Assembly (NCBI GenBank): GCA_022495995.1
Contig: JAFEMH010007467.1
Location: 1 to 64,000, forward strand
Length of the DNA stretch: 64,000 bases
DNA from: Adenophora triphylla var. japonica
Taxonomy: Eukaryota > Streptophyta > Magnoliopsida > Asterales > Campanulaceae
Direction of reading: 5' to 3'
Position 1 is the first letter of the stretch. Each line of letters begins with the position of its first letter. The position numbers were made by a program, and so were the translations under genes. Positions 36,901 through 51,900 of the stretch are shown here, in pieces. Under the pieces are notes generated by a model. The model had not been told where the DNA came from. It worked only from the letters and a program-made list of their open reading frames with translations, and made no database searches.

Positions 36901-39900
36901 CTATAACATCTGAGTATGATGTATGCATCTTGGGTATGCTCAAGCATTTTCTTAATTATGACCAACTCCAAGTATAATAATATATTCCTTAGTTGAAAAA
37001 GACTTCTGAGTTGAACTGAGGAAGTAATATCTAGGCCACACTCATCTTTTGTTCATCCTGTTTACTTACTCAAAATGCAAAATAATTACTTTTATGGTGG
37101 TAGAATATTGAGAGAGTGTCGTCATCCCTGTCTTACCATAGTGATTCATGATCTTTGATATTTAAAGATATACAAATTCAATTCTACTAGGATTGGTGTG
37201 GAAACCTATTTGTTGCCGATAAGACATTTTAGTTTCTAGCTTTTATAAATGCTGTATTCTTGAATTCATAAAATAATTTAGGAAACTGTCAGTCATATTC
37301 CTAATTCCTATGCTGCAAACTTGTTCTATATCGTGGCCAAGTTTGTTTATCCTGAATTGTTGCTTTCTGTAGCGTTTTCTGATCTAATGATTCTTTGAAC
37401 TTGTGATGTCGTTGTTATCAAATTCGACATAACTCTTCTAACCTTGTTTTCTGCTTCAACTACAGAATCTGCTTAAAACTGCCACAAACAAACGCCGAGG
37501 GAAAACTTCGTTTGTTGAACATCGGACCTTTTTTCATCTTTACCATAGTTTTCACCGCTTGTGGATTTTCCTCTTCATGATGTTTCAGGTTTGCATCTTG
37601 TTTCCTGTGATGCTACAATATGTTTATATTTACTTAGTATTTGTTTTTCTTTTCCAAATTGCATTTTCTTAATTTGCTTTTCTTACGTTGTGATTGTTTC
37701 TTCATGATGTTTTTATTTACTTTTTTTTTTGATTAGCAATACAATATGGTTATTATGATGGGACTTTGGTTCTTTTCCTCAAGTTGTATGCATTTTGTTT
37801 CCAGTTTACCTAAATTTTATCTGCAGGTGATTGTTTGACACTTATAAAATGTGCAAATCTCTTCTTCTTAATTCTTCTCTCTCTCTCTCTCTCTCTTTCT
37901 CGTGTGTTGGCAGGGACTTACAATCATTGCATTTAATAATGGGCATTTTGGCTCTAAGACCATTAGAGAACTTCTCAGTCTTGGCCCGACATTTGTGGTG
38001 ATGAAACTTTTTCAAAGTAGGTTTATCTATCTTGTAAGCTTTTCATTTGGAATCTGCTCTTATCCATGTTATGTGAAGATGCTTAACTTCCATCTCTTCC
38101 CATTTGGACTTCTTAGAAAACATAAACTCGGTGGTTGAAAACTTGAAACACAATTGAGATATCAGTCTAGAATATGTTTCTTCTCTTTGCAGGTGCATTG
38201 GATATTGTCGTGATGTATGGTGCCTATTCTACAACTAGACGTTTAGCTGTCTCGCGAATTTTTCTTCGTTTCATTTGGTTTAGCGCGGCTTCTGCTTTCA
38301 TATGTTTCCTTTATGTGTAAGTTGCTTGTTTTTGTTCAACCTAAATTTGCATGATTTTTTTGAGTATGCATTCTCTCTCTCTCTATTTATATTTACTCCC
38401 TCCGTCCCGAAATGATCTTCCTACTTTCTTTTTGTTATCAATTCGAAGGTACTTTGAGCAATACTTTTAGGTTAATTTAATTATCCTAATGAACATCTAA
38501 AATTGTTATTGATAGTATTTATAATGGTGTATCGGTAACAAGTTTTAAATTTTCATTTGGATAAGTAAATTAACATAAAATTGCTGCTCAAAGTATATTC
38601 ATATTAACAACAAAAAAAAGTGGGAAGATCATTTCGGGACAAAGGGAGTACGTGTGTGTGCATGTGTGCACACTTTTTTTTTGTTTCAAGAGGCACATTC
38701 CTTAACAGTGATTTATCTGGTTAAAATACAGGAGAGCTCTCCAAGAGGAGAGTAAACCGAATTCGGAATCCATTATTTTTAGAGTTTATGTGATCATCCT
38801 GGGCATCTATGCTGTTGTCCAAATTTTTTGGAGTTTCCTGATGCGGATACCAGTATGTCACCGTCTGACCAATCGGTGTGATCATTGGCCTTTAATTCGT
38901 TTTATCAAGTGGATGAACCAGGTTGACATTCGTTACCTTGTCTTTAATATGTTTTTTTTTTGAATTTTTTCTTTTCTTATCCTTCTTTAATGTGTTTTTA
39001 ATTTTCATGGTCACATTTGTTTTACAAGGAACATTACTACGTTGGACGTGGAATGTACGAGAGGATATCTGACTTGATCAAGTAATCAATTTTTATATGC
39101 GTAACTTTTTATTTCTGTTTTCATCAACAAGTGTTTGTATCTCAAAGGAAGTTTTGGGGTTAAATTTGGGCCAAATTGCAAATTGGTGACCTGAGTTTTC
39201 ACACATTTGCAATTCCCAACCTAAGTGTTAAAACGTGCCAATCAGCCGCCTTAGTTTGTCAATTTGTTGCAATGTGGTGTAAAAACTAACAAATCGTTAA
39301 ATTTTTGACGGGATGTAACACATGTGCATGTCACATAACTTTTAAAGGGCATTTGAGTATTTTCCTGAATAAACAAAGATATCCGTTCCCCATTTCCCCT
39401 TGGTTAAAAAAACCCTCCCCATTCCAATCCTAGCAGCCCCTCCCCCACTTCCCCTTTCCTTCGCCCTACCACCACTTCCTCTACCCTCAGCCCACCACCA
39501 CTCCCCTTCCGTCGTCTTTCAACACCTGATCTCCCCAACACATCCAACAGTCAAATCAAATGCATTCTCAGAAAACACCCAGTTAAAAGTAAATTAAAGA
39601 ATTGGGTATAGACCTAATCGAATTCGGAGGAACTCATTGATGCACATGAGCTCACCCTGAGATGATTCAAATTGATCCCTGGCATTAAGAATCAAATTTG
39701 TTTCTTGTACAAGTATCTGGGACACAGTCTTTACTAGTGATAGCACAACAACATCTACCCCAGCCGTTCTTGACTCTGACCTCTTTGCTCCCTTTGGAAA
39801 TAAAACAAACACACACAAAACAGAACATCCTAGTTAGCTTAGCTTACCGCTTACATTCCAAAATCACTCACAAAAGGCAGCTAGCAATACAATGCTTTGG

Positions 39901-42900
39901 GAAAGGAAGACTGACATAAGAAAGAACTCAGGGCTCTGAAAACGCTTGCACAAGGTAGACAAAAGGCACTCAGCAACACAGTGCTTTGGAAAACACTCAC
40001 TATACTCGTATATGGCTGTAATTGGTTTCCACACCATCTTGATTGCACAAGCTCAAGAAATTGCAGAAATTGATGCAAAATTAAGAAGATTTGAAGAGTT
40101 GGGCTAATCGAAGCGGCCGAAATTAAAGGCAAGGCTGTCTCTACCCACCAGATCTAAATAGATTATTCACAGATGATGTGTGTGCGCGTGTGTGTGAATT
40201 TGGGATTGGAGATTTGAAGAGTTGGAAGGAAAGGGAGGCGGAAGACAGATTTATTTGTGTGTATGGATACAAATGTGTGTGTGCGTTCAGATTTGTGTGT
40301 GTGGATGTTGAGACTAGTGGAGATGGGAGCTTGAGATTGGTGATGTTAATTGGGAAGGGGATTATGAAAATTAGTTTTTTTTTCTTTTATTTTTGCCCCT
40401 TTACATGATGTTAAATACCTTTAAGATCAATAATTGAGTATTTCTTATTTTTATTACTGAGGAAATGACCATCTTGGCCCTTAAAAAGTCATGTATCATG
40501 TACGTGACTTTGATTTCGTCAAAAAATTAACGATTTGTTAGTTTTATACCACATTGCAACAAATTGACAAACTTAGATGGCTGATTGGCACGTTTTAACT
40601 CTAAGGTTGGGGATTGCAAATGTGTGTAAAACTCAGGTCACCAATTTGCATTTTGCCCTTAAATTTGAATGAAACACGGGAGTGGTTGTCTTCCCTACCC
40701 CTGACCATAAAAAAGGATTTGAGTTAAGTTGTAGTTTCGAAAGAAGGAAGATATATGATATGTTGCACGGAACTCCATCCCTCTTAAAAGTTTTATTCTT
40801 GAATATAGGATGTTCCCCTTATAATAATCGTATTTGAACTTAGCTTTGCAGCGCCCTGTGTTATGATTTATCTCCATGTGCTAAAAAGACATCTTCGAGT
40901 TCCCTACTACATTAGAGAACTTCTCACATTAGTTACTTGAGCTCTTCATTTCTCACTATCTACTAAAGCAAATAGTTTTTGCTTTTCCGTTAATTTCCGG
41001 GAAAAAACGAGCAACCTTTCATTTTACTTTTTTTTTTTTTTTAAATTTTTTTTTCTCGATAGATTATTTTTCTCTCCTCTCTCAACTTTCACATAAATGC
41101 AGCCTACATCCTTTTTTATTCAAATTTATTTTCTTAGTATTTTTTTCTCATCCATTTTTCCGATTAATTTTCCATTTTAGCATGGCTAATTGGATTTTCT
41201 AGTCTTGGAAGTAGAAATATATTGCTAGCAGGTTTATTCTGCTATCTTTTACTTGATGTACGAGAATTCTCAAACAATATTTCTTTCCATCATACTTATT
41301 TACATGATTCTTAGGGCAATCACTTAGGAAAGGAATTTACAGATGCATTCTATATTTTATTATAAAGTATTGATGTTTACCATATCCTTGTTGCATTTAT
41401 GTTATGCTCCCTCCGTTCTGGAATAATAGTCCCACTTTTTTAGTAATTGATTTGATTGAACTTTGGCCAATTTTTAGGCAAAAATAATAACAAAACGAAA
41501 TTATAAAACTTGTTATTGATACACAAATAAAAATACTACCAATAACTTTTAAACTTTCATCAAGATAGTTAAATCTAAGATTAATTATTGGTCAAAGTTC
41601 AATAAAGTTGATTAATAAGGAAGTAGGACTATCTTTCCAGGACGAAGGGAGTACGATTTTGGGTTTTGATGTATTGCCTACCCATTGTAACATATTGGGT
41701 GCTTACTAGGATCTTACAAATGGTAATTTACTTTTACTTATGGTTAGCATTAATGACTTATTTAGTGTAACTAATATTCTTTCCCAGGTACTCGCTTTTT
41801 TGGTTCGTTGTTTTGGGGGGGAAATTTTCATTTGCGTATTTTCTACAGGTAACTGATTGTCTTGGTCCTTTGATATTTTGTTATTACTTGATTTCTGATG
41901 TCTCACTTGCTGAGTTCTTGCAGATAAGGCCCTTGGTGGAACCAACACGTGCTATTGTTGGCATGAAAACTATACGTTATTCTTGGCACGATTTTGTATC
42001 TAAAAGTAAGTTACCATTACGATCGTTCAATATATATCTCAGAGGGACACATAATTGTTTATTGATGTTATTTAACTTTCTCTTTGTGCTGCCGCATTTT
42101 GTTGGAAGTTTAGTATATTATGGGGCAGAAGTCGATATTCTCTTCAGGGGTGTTATTGTTTCTGATATCATAGTCATTAGAGGAGTTATACTGATTTTTT
42201 TGTCAGCTTTTCTTGTTGCTACTACTACGTGGCCTCCCATTTGTTTTTTTCTGTTCTATCAACAAGTTATTTATATACTATTCAGTTTTAAGGAAGTTAA
42301 CAGTTTTCTTCTCTTTGCTTGTGTTGTTTGATTCTTCTAAAATGTTTTATCATTTTTTCTAACATCTTTTGAATATGGCGGTGTCTGCTTTTTTGTCTTA
42401 ATTCTGTGATATGCCTCAGTCAACTATTTCTGGAAACTGACCAATTAAGGACAGTCTGGACGGTAGTTTCTGTAATCTGGAGGCTTTAAGCTTGTCCAAT
42501 GATGGAAGGATAGTGCTATGTACTATTGTTTTGTGTCCCTTGGGTTTGCCTTTCATCTACGTCCTTCTCTGTTTGTTATGACCAAATGATCTTATCTCAA
42601 TGCATCTGTGGCCCATTCAAGTTTTTGAGTGCAAGTATAGAACTAGCCTTTTCTCTGTTTTCAAATTTTAAATAGTGATTCTGTTATCCTGTTATCCTTT
42701 TGGTATTCTGTTTGCATGTTTGTTTCTTATTATGACTTTACAGTACTAGGATAAGCTCTTTTTCTTTTCGTTCTTTCTGATATTCAGGATGACAATATTA
42801 TTGCAGATAATCATAATGCTTTGACAATTGCTAGCTTGTGGGCACCAGTGTTTTTTGTAAGTCGGCGTGTGTGCTGAGTACTATTCTCTTAGTTATGCAG

Positions 42901-45860
42901 GGGTTTTGATTTTGTTTTGATAAAATAGTAACTTATCCTTATTAAAGTGTTTGTTTAATAAAAGTGTTTGTTATCCTTTTGGTATTCTCTTTGCATTGAC
43001 TTTTTTTCTCTGTAATTTTCCTTTTTGTTACAGATATATCTCTTAGATATCCAGATCTTTTACACTATTATATCTGCTGTTGTTGGTTTCTTGCTTGGAG
43101 CAAGAGACCGTCTTGGTGAGGTAATAACAATTTCTGTTGATTCTTATTGGCACATAGATTCTGTGTATCATGCCTGTTTTCTTTGTGAAAATTATGTCGT
43201 ATTTTTCAAGCTTACTAGAAATTGTTTAGTTTGAAAGTCTTGTTAAATTTTTGTGATTCTTGATTTGCTAAATGTTAGTTACTTCGTGACCCTCAGATTA
43301 GATCTTTGGATGCTGTCCACAAGCTCTTTGAGGCTTTCCCTGAAGCGTTTATAAAGACTCTTCACGTTCCTCTTGCAAATAGGTGCTCTTTCTTTCAGTT
43401 TCATATAGACCTGCACACTTTCATGCTTGTTTTCAATTATGGAAAAACATGTATGCTATTAAAAAGATAATGAAATTGCTGACGTGGATTGACTAAGGTA
43501 GCATGCTCTTCCATTACCTTTTTAGCGGCATCTATGTCTTTTCTTTAATTGAAAACAAAAATAAAAGTACGCTGCCATATTTTTCAAATTTAAAGTATGT
43601 TAGTGTATTTCTAAATTTTGGAATAGTACACTACCCTAAATAGTTGTTAGCCCTTCATTAAATTTTAAGCCTCTTGTTTTTAGTTTATGTTTTTTTGATT
43701 GTTGGTAGTTTCAGACTAAAGGACTTTTTTATTTTGCAGGGATTCCATTCGGTCATCTTCTCAGGTGGGTTAACATCAACTCATATTGCAGATTTTTTCT
43801 TGTAATTTTGGGTCTTACATAGTTCACCTGTCCCGTCTGGGTAGTTGGTCTGCCACAAATCTTCTTGTGCCCATCACTAAAGAGTGTGCAACTTATAATT
43901 TGAAGTGCTTATAGTTCACAAAGTTTGAAGTAAGAGTTTCTGTGCTGTCTTGTATATTGTAGCTTTCACTGAGCTGCCACACTTGCTTCTAACTTACACA
44001 TTAGGTCAAATTCAAATTGGATTCCGAACTTGCTGCAATCGCTGATTATTGCTTTCCTTTTCTCGTATTGCGTTTTATTCCACCTTGTCCCAATCTCTTG
44101 CTAGCATGATTCATGATATTTTAGTGAAAATCATATGGTCATTGTAACGACCCGAGCCCAAAAACCCGATGAGCTACATTAGCACCACGCACTAGCCCAC
44201 TAAGCAAAAACTACTGGGTCCACTTGGCTTACCATAGGCCCACTCGAAAATCCATGGATGTTATTGGTGCCAAATAGTAGTATTGTGGAGACATATATAT
44301 CACAATCAAAGTCCTGATGTGGGATGGGGTTATCACAATCTCCCCCACTCCAATCCTTGTCGTCCCTGGCAAGGCCCAAAGGATACTCAAATTGTACCCC
44401 CAGGCCAGCTCGCAAGCCTTACAGCCGGGGTTTCATTTTGATACCATTTGTACAAACTACTGAGTCCACTTAGCTTACCACAGGCCCACCCGAAAGTCCA
44501 TGGATGTTATTGGTGCCCAATATTAGTCTTGTGGAGACTTATATATCACAATCAAAGTCCCGATGTGGGATGGGGGGGATGGGGATATCATAGTCATGAA
44601 AGTCAACATTTATTATGACAAGTTTCTCTTCTGATGTGCTTCACATTTTTACAATATAGTTAGCATCTGGGCCATGTTCCGCAAGTTTTTGAGCTTAGTT
44701 TGCTAACCATTTGCATGCACTTTGTAGTTTATACCAAATACCCCCTCCGTCCCGTATAAGATTTCACTTTTGCCATTTTGGGCGTCCCATATAAGATTTC
44801 ACTTTCCTAAAATGGCAAAAAATATTTACTAATCCTCCCACTCATTCTCTCTCCTACTTTACTTTTATACTCACAACACCAATCAACTTACTATTCCCTA
44901 CCCCACCTTCTCTCTCCTATCTCACTTTTTATACTCTCAACACTTGCACCACTTACGCATTTTATTAATTCCCGTGCAAAACCCATTTGTGAAATCTTAT
45001 ATGGGACGGAGGGAGTATTCATTTTTCACCACAATACTGTACAATACAATTATGTAGAATTAAATTTACTATGAAAAGTTGAAAATTAGATATGTAATCA
45101 TGTTTATTATTTAATATGTTAGTTTATCAGGCTTAAATTCTATTAAAAAATCACTGCACTCCTCTAGATTTTAGCCACGGATCAAGTATATTCTACATGT
45201 TGATACAATACTACTCTGGAACAAAATTTCTGACTAAAATGGATTTTACATTAGAAATAAAGATGAATGGTTCTACCACAAACAACGTTTAATATGCATA
45301 TATATTGAGAATTTTCGTATATTGTTTAATTCAAAATAAGGCTCTTTTTATGTGTACAAAACATCTTAATATGGGAGGGGGGTTAGAGCTCCTTGATAAA
45401 TTAATTTGTTACAACAAATCTTTTGCTCTAAATTTGCGATCACGGGTTCTAACACCCCCCCAATTTTTACCTGTTGAAAGGTGCCTTAGGATGAGCTTTG
45501 ATGAATAACAACAAAATTGGTAGAAAGAATCATTGGTGAGCAGATTGATGCCATTTACGGTTCCATTTCATTGCCCCATCTCAGTTGATGAATACTAGAC
45601 AGTTGGTCATTATTCATTAAGTAGTGGTGTCATCCTTGCTCCATCCCTTTACTCCTTGCGTCTACAACCAAATGTATTTCATAAATGTAAAGTTTACATT
45701 TATTTCAGGGTATCGAACTTAACATCATTTTCCTTCAATATACACAATGGACACTTGAATAATGTTGATGTGATTCAACTTAAATTAGATTCTTTAAAGA
45801 ACCCATTTGTGGAATTAGGACTGTCTATTATACTATTTGATGGAACTCCAAATGTATGCA

Positions 45861-45912
<52 letters not shown>

Positions 45913-48900
45913 CTTTCAACGTGGGGTTGGGGAATATGATTTTGAACAATATATAACTTAAATGCCAACAAGGTCTTTTGTGCTTTTATCTGCAAATATA
46001 AAATAGTAATCTTTAACTTAATGTCTCCAATCACTTAAGTAACTCTGTTTTATCAAAAGGTTATGGAGAAAAGAAAGTCTGATGCTGCTCGATTTTCTCC
46101 TTTCTGGAATGAGATTATCAAGAATCTTCGGGAGGAAGATTATATTGCTAACTTGTGAGTGGTTCATACCCTGAGCTGTGACTTGTCTGTCTCAATTCAA
46201 TTTTTGCGGGTTCACACTGATATTTCATCCCTCGTGTTTCTGTGCTACCTCTTGTTTTCTCATGCTTGCAGGGAAATGGAGTTGCTTCTTATGCCTAATA
46301 ATTCTGGGAGTCTTCCCATGGTTCAGTGGCCTCTATTTCTTCTTGCCAGCAAGGTATTCATGCACTTGCTTTTACCACATTCACCTGATTTTTTGTAGGG
46401 GTGCTGACCTGTCTTTCCCCGCTAATCTTCTTCTCGACGTGCTTTTGTAGATATTTCTCGCGAAAGACATAGCGGCAGAGAGTAGGGACTCCCAGGAGGA
46501 GTTGTGGGACAGAATCTCAAGGGATGACTACATGATGTATGCAGTTGATGAGTGTTATTACACCATCAAGTTTATACTGACTTCCATATTGGATGAAGAA
46601 GGGAAGATGTGGTGAGTATTCATTTCTTGGTTCTGTAATAAGTTATTATTGTTTCTTGAGCATTTTGCCTTTCGATTTTCATGTCATTTGTATTTGACTT
46701 GCAGGGTTGAAAGGATATACGAAGACATTCAAGGAAGTATTTCCAAAAGGAGTATTCATGTTGACTTTCGGCTAAATAAGTTGGCACTTGTAATTCAAAA
46801 AGTCACTGCACTTATGGGAGTACTGGTTAGTATTAATTCATATGGAGTACATCAAAAAATATTGCAGCACTCGCTGAAGTGCTGATTCCTTTTCAGTTTT
46901 ATTTTTTACTTCATATGTTACTGTTCTTTTATCCCGTGAGATGAATTCTGTTTTCTTTGGGTGCTTTTTTGTATTACTACCCTCCCTAGGTAGGTATCAA
47001 TTTAGCTAAGCAATTGTTTAGTGTGTTTGACTTTCATACATTTATTTTTATTTTCATTTTGTGTACTGATGCAGAACGGAAGCAATTTGTTTTATTATCT
47101 GGCTATAAAACAGTAAAAGATAAAAAAAGAAAACAAGGCCTGGCTTCACACCGAGGCAACCCCATGCGTCGCACCTAGGTTTCTTGAGCGCACCCAAGGA
47201 TTTGAATCGCGCTGATTCAACAGTAGAAGCAATTATTTACTGGGAAAATTCTTTATTCATCAACTCTAAATAATACTAAAGGCATTACATGCTTTTATAG
47301 GCTAAAAATAATTCCTTAACCTAAGGAAAGTAATTCTAAAAGGAAAAAAGAAAACTAAGACCTTAATGAAAGACAACTAACAATAAATCCTTTAAGGATC
47401 TTTACTCTAAATACTAAAAAGACTCCTAAGCTAATAAGGAAATCTATTCTCAGCAAATAAGACACTTGCCAAAATGCCATTGACTTCTAAATTATTATGA
47501 CAACTGACTAAAATGTTCAACAACTTATTAACCTAACAATAACTAATAATAAGACTCTAATAAGATAATTTGACTTCTCAAGATCTTGCGTTGGCTCCGC
47601 CTTAAACTTGCATAAATTAAGAAACTTGATGAGCCTTTATATTTGCTTTTTCTTGATCCCTTTGCGTCCGTCATCATGTACTCTTGAAACAAAAGGACTT
47701 GACTGTAAAGTCAAAGGTAATTTATAGCTTATATTCTGATACACTCTAGTCAGCTCATTTCTATCCCAATCACTTGGGGTCTGCTGTAAGAATTCTTTTT
47801 CATCATTCAGTTCAGCCGAATGCATGGGTGTCACACAAGCCGCACTAATTCATATCCTTCTGTATGAGGACTTCTTATCTCTTCCTTCTCCGGAAAACTC
47901 CTAAAATAAAGTTGGACTTTCTAATGGATAGATGGAGTACAACTGTACAACACATTAACTTAGGCTACTCAAGACATTTGCATGTTTGCGGCACAACCTG
48001 GAGTTGTTTATTTATCATTCCTAGCCTCTCGATTTGCAAAATTCCCTTGTGCTTATTTACATTCATTTTTATTTGTTCTCTGTTATTTACAGCTTTGGAG
48101 TAAGTGTCTCTAAGTCCATTCTTATGGGTAGTTTGTTGATATATAGCAGAAACTTTAATATATTGTACCTTCCGTGCTTCGGTAGTTTTGTGATTCTTCA
48201 TGAATGCCAAGGATCATTATTTAAGTGGGTGTCTGTGTGTGTGTGTGTTTTATCAAGGTTGTGGCATATTCGTTAGCACCAATGTTTCTGATTATGATTC
48301 TTAGTTAGCTATTAAGGTTCATATTCTTTTCCATTTTGAATTTATTCTTTTAGACTTTCTTATTTTTCAATGCTACACATACAGAAAGAAGTGGGAACAC
48401 CAGAATTGGAGAACGGTGCTGTCAAAGCAGTTCAAGATCTATATGATGTTATCCAGCACGATTTTCTTGCCATCAATTTGAGGTGTGTTAAATAAAAACA
48501 CTTCTGCTTCTTATTTTTCGCACCTTCTATTGATTAATGTCACTTGTGCGTTATCTTGCAGAGAAAATTACGATACATGGCATTTGTTGTCGAAAGCAAG
48601 GAAGGAGGGTCGCCTTTTTTCAAAGTTGAAGTGGCCAAAGGACGTTGAATTGGTACGTTTGCTTGTTTAACGCCTGGACAGTGCTTGTCCACTTTCAAAT
48701 TCTGTTACAAGCTCTTTTCTTTGCATTTAATCTTCAAACTTCTTGAAATATATGAAGAGGGCACAAGTCAGAAGATTGTACTCGCTCTTAACAATCAAAG
48801 ACTCTGCTGCAAACATCCCAAATAATCTTGAGGCCAGACGTAGGTTGCAGTTCTTCACAAATTCACTTTTTATGGAGATGCCAACTACGAAGCCTGTCCG

Positions 48901-51900
48901 TGAGATGTTGTCATTCAGGTAAAATCTTCCCTAAAGTATAGTTTTTTTTGTCTTCAGTGTATTTTTGTAACTAATTCTGGTTATCAAAATCTTTCCACCT
49001 CTGGCCTATGAATTTTTGCAGTGTGTTCACTCCATATTATTCAGAGACTGTGCTATATAGTATGGCTGAACTCCTTAAGAAAAATGAAGACGGAATTTCA
49101 GTTTTATTTTACCTCCAGAAGATTTTTCCAGGTATTCTCATACTGAATGTCAATGCAACAGAAACTTTCTTAGCTTACATATTGCATGGAATATATAGCA
49201 GTCATATAGAACTTTGTGTTGACTGTTGTACTCTTAGAACACATCTGTTGCATAAATTGTGCTTTTTGGTTACACAAATATTTTGAGATGGTGCTATTGT
49301 TTTGAACTTGTCTGTTCCTGTCCTTTTTCTCGACCTGAGCCACGGAATCTTGGAAATAACCTTGTATGTTAATATCCATGCAAAGACTTAGTTTTCACAT
49401 TTATTCTTTGCCAGGTTTGGGTATTTGTTGAAGGGAGTGCATTAGAGAGCTTATTAATTATTTGTGTTTTAAGTGGTGAAGTAATCCATTGTTTCCTTTT
49501 TCTACATTATTATTGCTGATGAGTTGAGCATGGTAAATCATGAAGGGGTAGCGGTGGCTTGAAGGAGATGATAAGGATTGGATTGGGGAATTTTGGTAAT
49601 ATGAGGCTGAAATCTTCAAAGGTCTTGTGGGGAATTGATAGGTTAGAGAAGTTGCACCCTTTCTAGGTGAAAATGTTGAGAGGACTTCGTTTTAAAATTA
49701 TTTAAAGTAAGCTTAAATGCGAAAGATGTTAAATGGAAACAAAAGACTAGTTTACGGTGAGTGGAGGCAATATCAAAGAGAAACATGATTTTTTTGAAGA
49801 GGTCGAGTGTGGGTAAGGAGATGTTGTCTGCATCGTTTTTTATTACATATTAAGTTCCTGTATTCTGTTAAAACTTATTTGAGAATGAGTCCAGAGAGAC
49901 CCATGTCATATCAGTTGGGGTTGTGCCCATCAGTGGAGGTAGGCATAAAATATTTGTTGGATTCCTTTGGTTGCATGCTATTGCTTAACCCTTAATGTGG
50001 ATTTTTTTTGACTCCTTTCAATATCAGTTGTTTTTATGGTCACGTGTTGATGAATGGAGAAGTGTTTCATTAAGTGTTCAAGAGTTCGTTGACAGTGCAA
50101 GGGTTATGTTTTACATTGAGATAGTAGCACATGCTTTTTATGTGGTGCTTACATATTTCAAAATCTTTCCTTTTTGCTATTTCTGAGTTGTAAAATTACA
50201 ATGTCTGAATTTTCATGCATCTGAAAGGAGATTTTAATATTTGAGGTTCCTTTCTTTTGAGCTCTCTTTCTTCTCTTCTATTCCAAAAGCCTCCCCACGT
50301 TGTGTATCACCAACTCAGGTTGCTCAATCCTCACCAGTTCATTTCTGTTTTAAGGATTTTTTTCTATGTCACTCTTTGATGGTTACGTACAACCGTAAGG
50401 TACTTTTAGTGATCTGAGAGGTGAATTTGTAAGAGAATCTGGGCCCGTGCTTTTAAATTATTCACACAATTTAAATTATATTTTCACTTGACCCTAAAAC
50501 TATGAATTGTATCTTGGTACTGAAAGTTGAAATTAATATCCAATAGTTTCTAAGAAACAAACATATCTTGGCTACAAGCGTCATTAAATTATCCATCTTC
50601 TTTATCTCTTGCATGTTGAGTGATGCAGAGAAAAAGAACTCTCGCTCACCACTTCTCCACCATGAGTGTAATTGTCATAGTTACCGCTGGCTGCCACTAT
50701 GGACAAGTTTTAATTTATTTTAATATGAAATTGGGTTTCTATTAAATCACCTTTGATCCTTGCAGATGAATGGAAAAACTTTCTTGCTCGCATTGGCCGT
50801 GATGAAAATACACTTGACTCTGAACTAAATGACAACCCCAATGATATCCTTGAACTTCGGTTTTGGGCATCATACCGTGGGCAAACATTAGCTAGAACAG
50901 GTATTGTTTTCCCTTTATTTTTTCTTGAAATAAATATTAGCGATTATTTTGCTTCCTTTTAAGTTTGTGATTTTAAAATACCTGGTTTCTGTTGTGGTGC
51001 TCTCTCTCTGTCTCCCTCTCCCTCCCCTTCTCTATGCCTCAAAAGACAATTGTGTGCTTGTTTTCCCTATAATAATATCTAATTGGCATTTCCACTGTTA
51101 CTTGTATTGTTGCTATTTGTTAACAAATATTTGCTGTCTGGAAGAACTCTCCCATTTTTGTATACTGTTAGCATCTGCTAGAAGTTATCTTTTCTAAACT
51201 GGAACTTGCGAAATGATTTGTAATGGTGGAGATATTTGAAACGGTTGATAAGAGGAATGGATGGAAAAAATTGACGGTATGTATAATTTGAGGTATCACA
51301 CCCACACACACATATAGCAGAGATTCTTGGATTTATGTACCTAATGATTGGCAGGTCCTTTCATGTGATCTTCCATGTCTTGCCCTTTTTCCTCTCAGTA
51401 AAGTGTCCTAGTTTTTTCCCATTGCATTGGTTCGTCCAGAAATAGAAAATTTTCATTTGTAAGATTTGCATTTTTCTCCGAGTTAGACTAGGACTTGTGC
51501 TGGCATTTCATTGATGGAGAAGAATGTAAATCTCTAGTTATGTAGTTTAATTAAGAGTTCATTGTATTAGAGCTGTATTTTTTTTTTTTTTAAAGGTTAG
51601 CAAGTATAAGTATGTCATGCATTGGCATTCTTATACGAAAAAGATTGAAAAGAATTCATATGGCCTGCCTTTGAGTTCTTGAAAGATTAATTTTGTTATT
51701 TTTTTGTAGATTATTTATTGATCGATTGAGAATAGCTTGATACTTGAAGCACGATAATATTGACTTCAGTATTGTTTGTACTTCTGTAGTATTATTTTAT
51801 TGGATATAGTTGCCTAGGCTTAACTCATTGCTCTATGACTACTATTGAAAAACATTTTCCTTTATGTGAGAACCTTCTTGACTATATCTTAACTTGATCT

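Noticed and set aside
41813..42331. 172-codon frame as a separate membrane protein
   Set aside because: It is exons 18-19 of the callose synthase read through introns; splice sites at 41848 and 42005 restore the family sequence.
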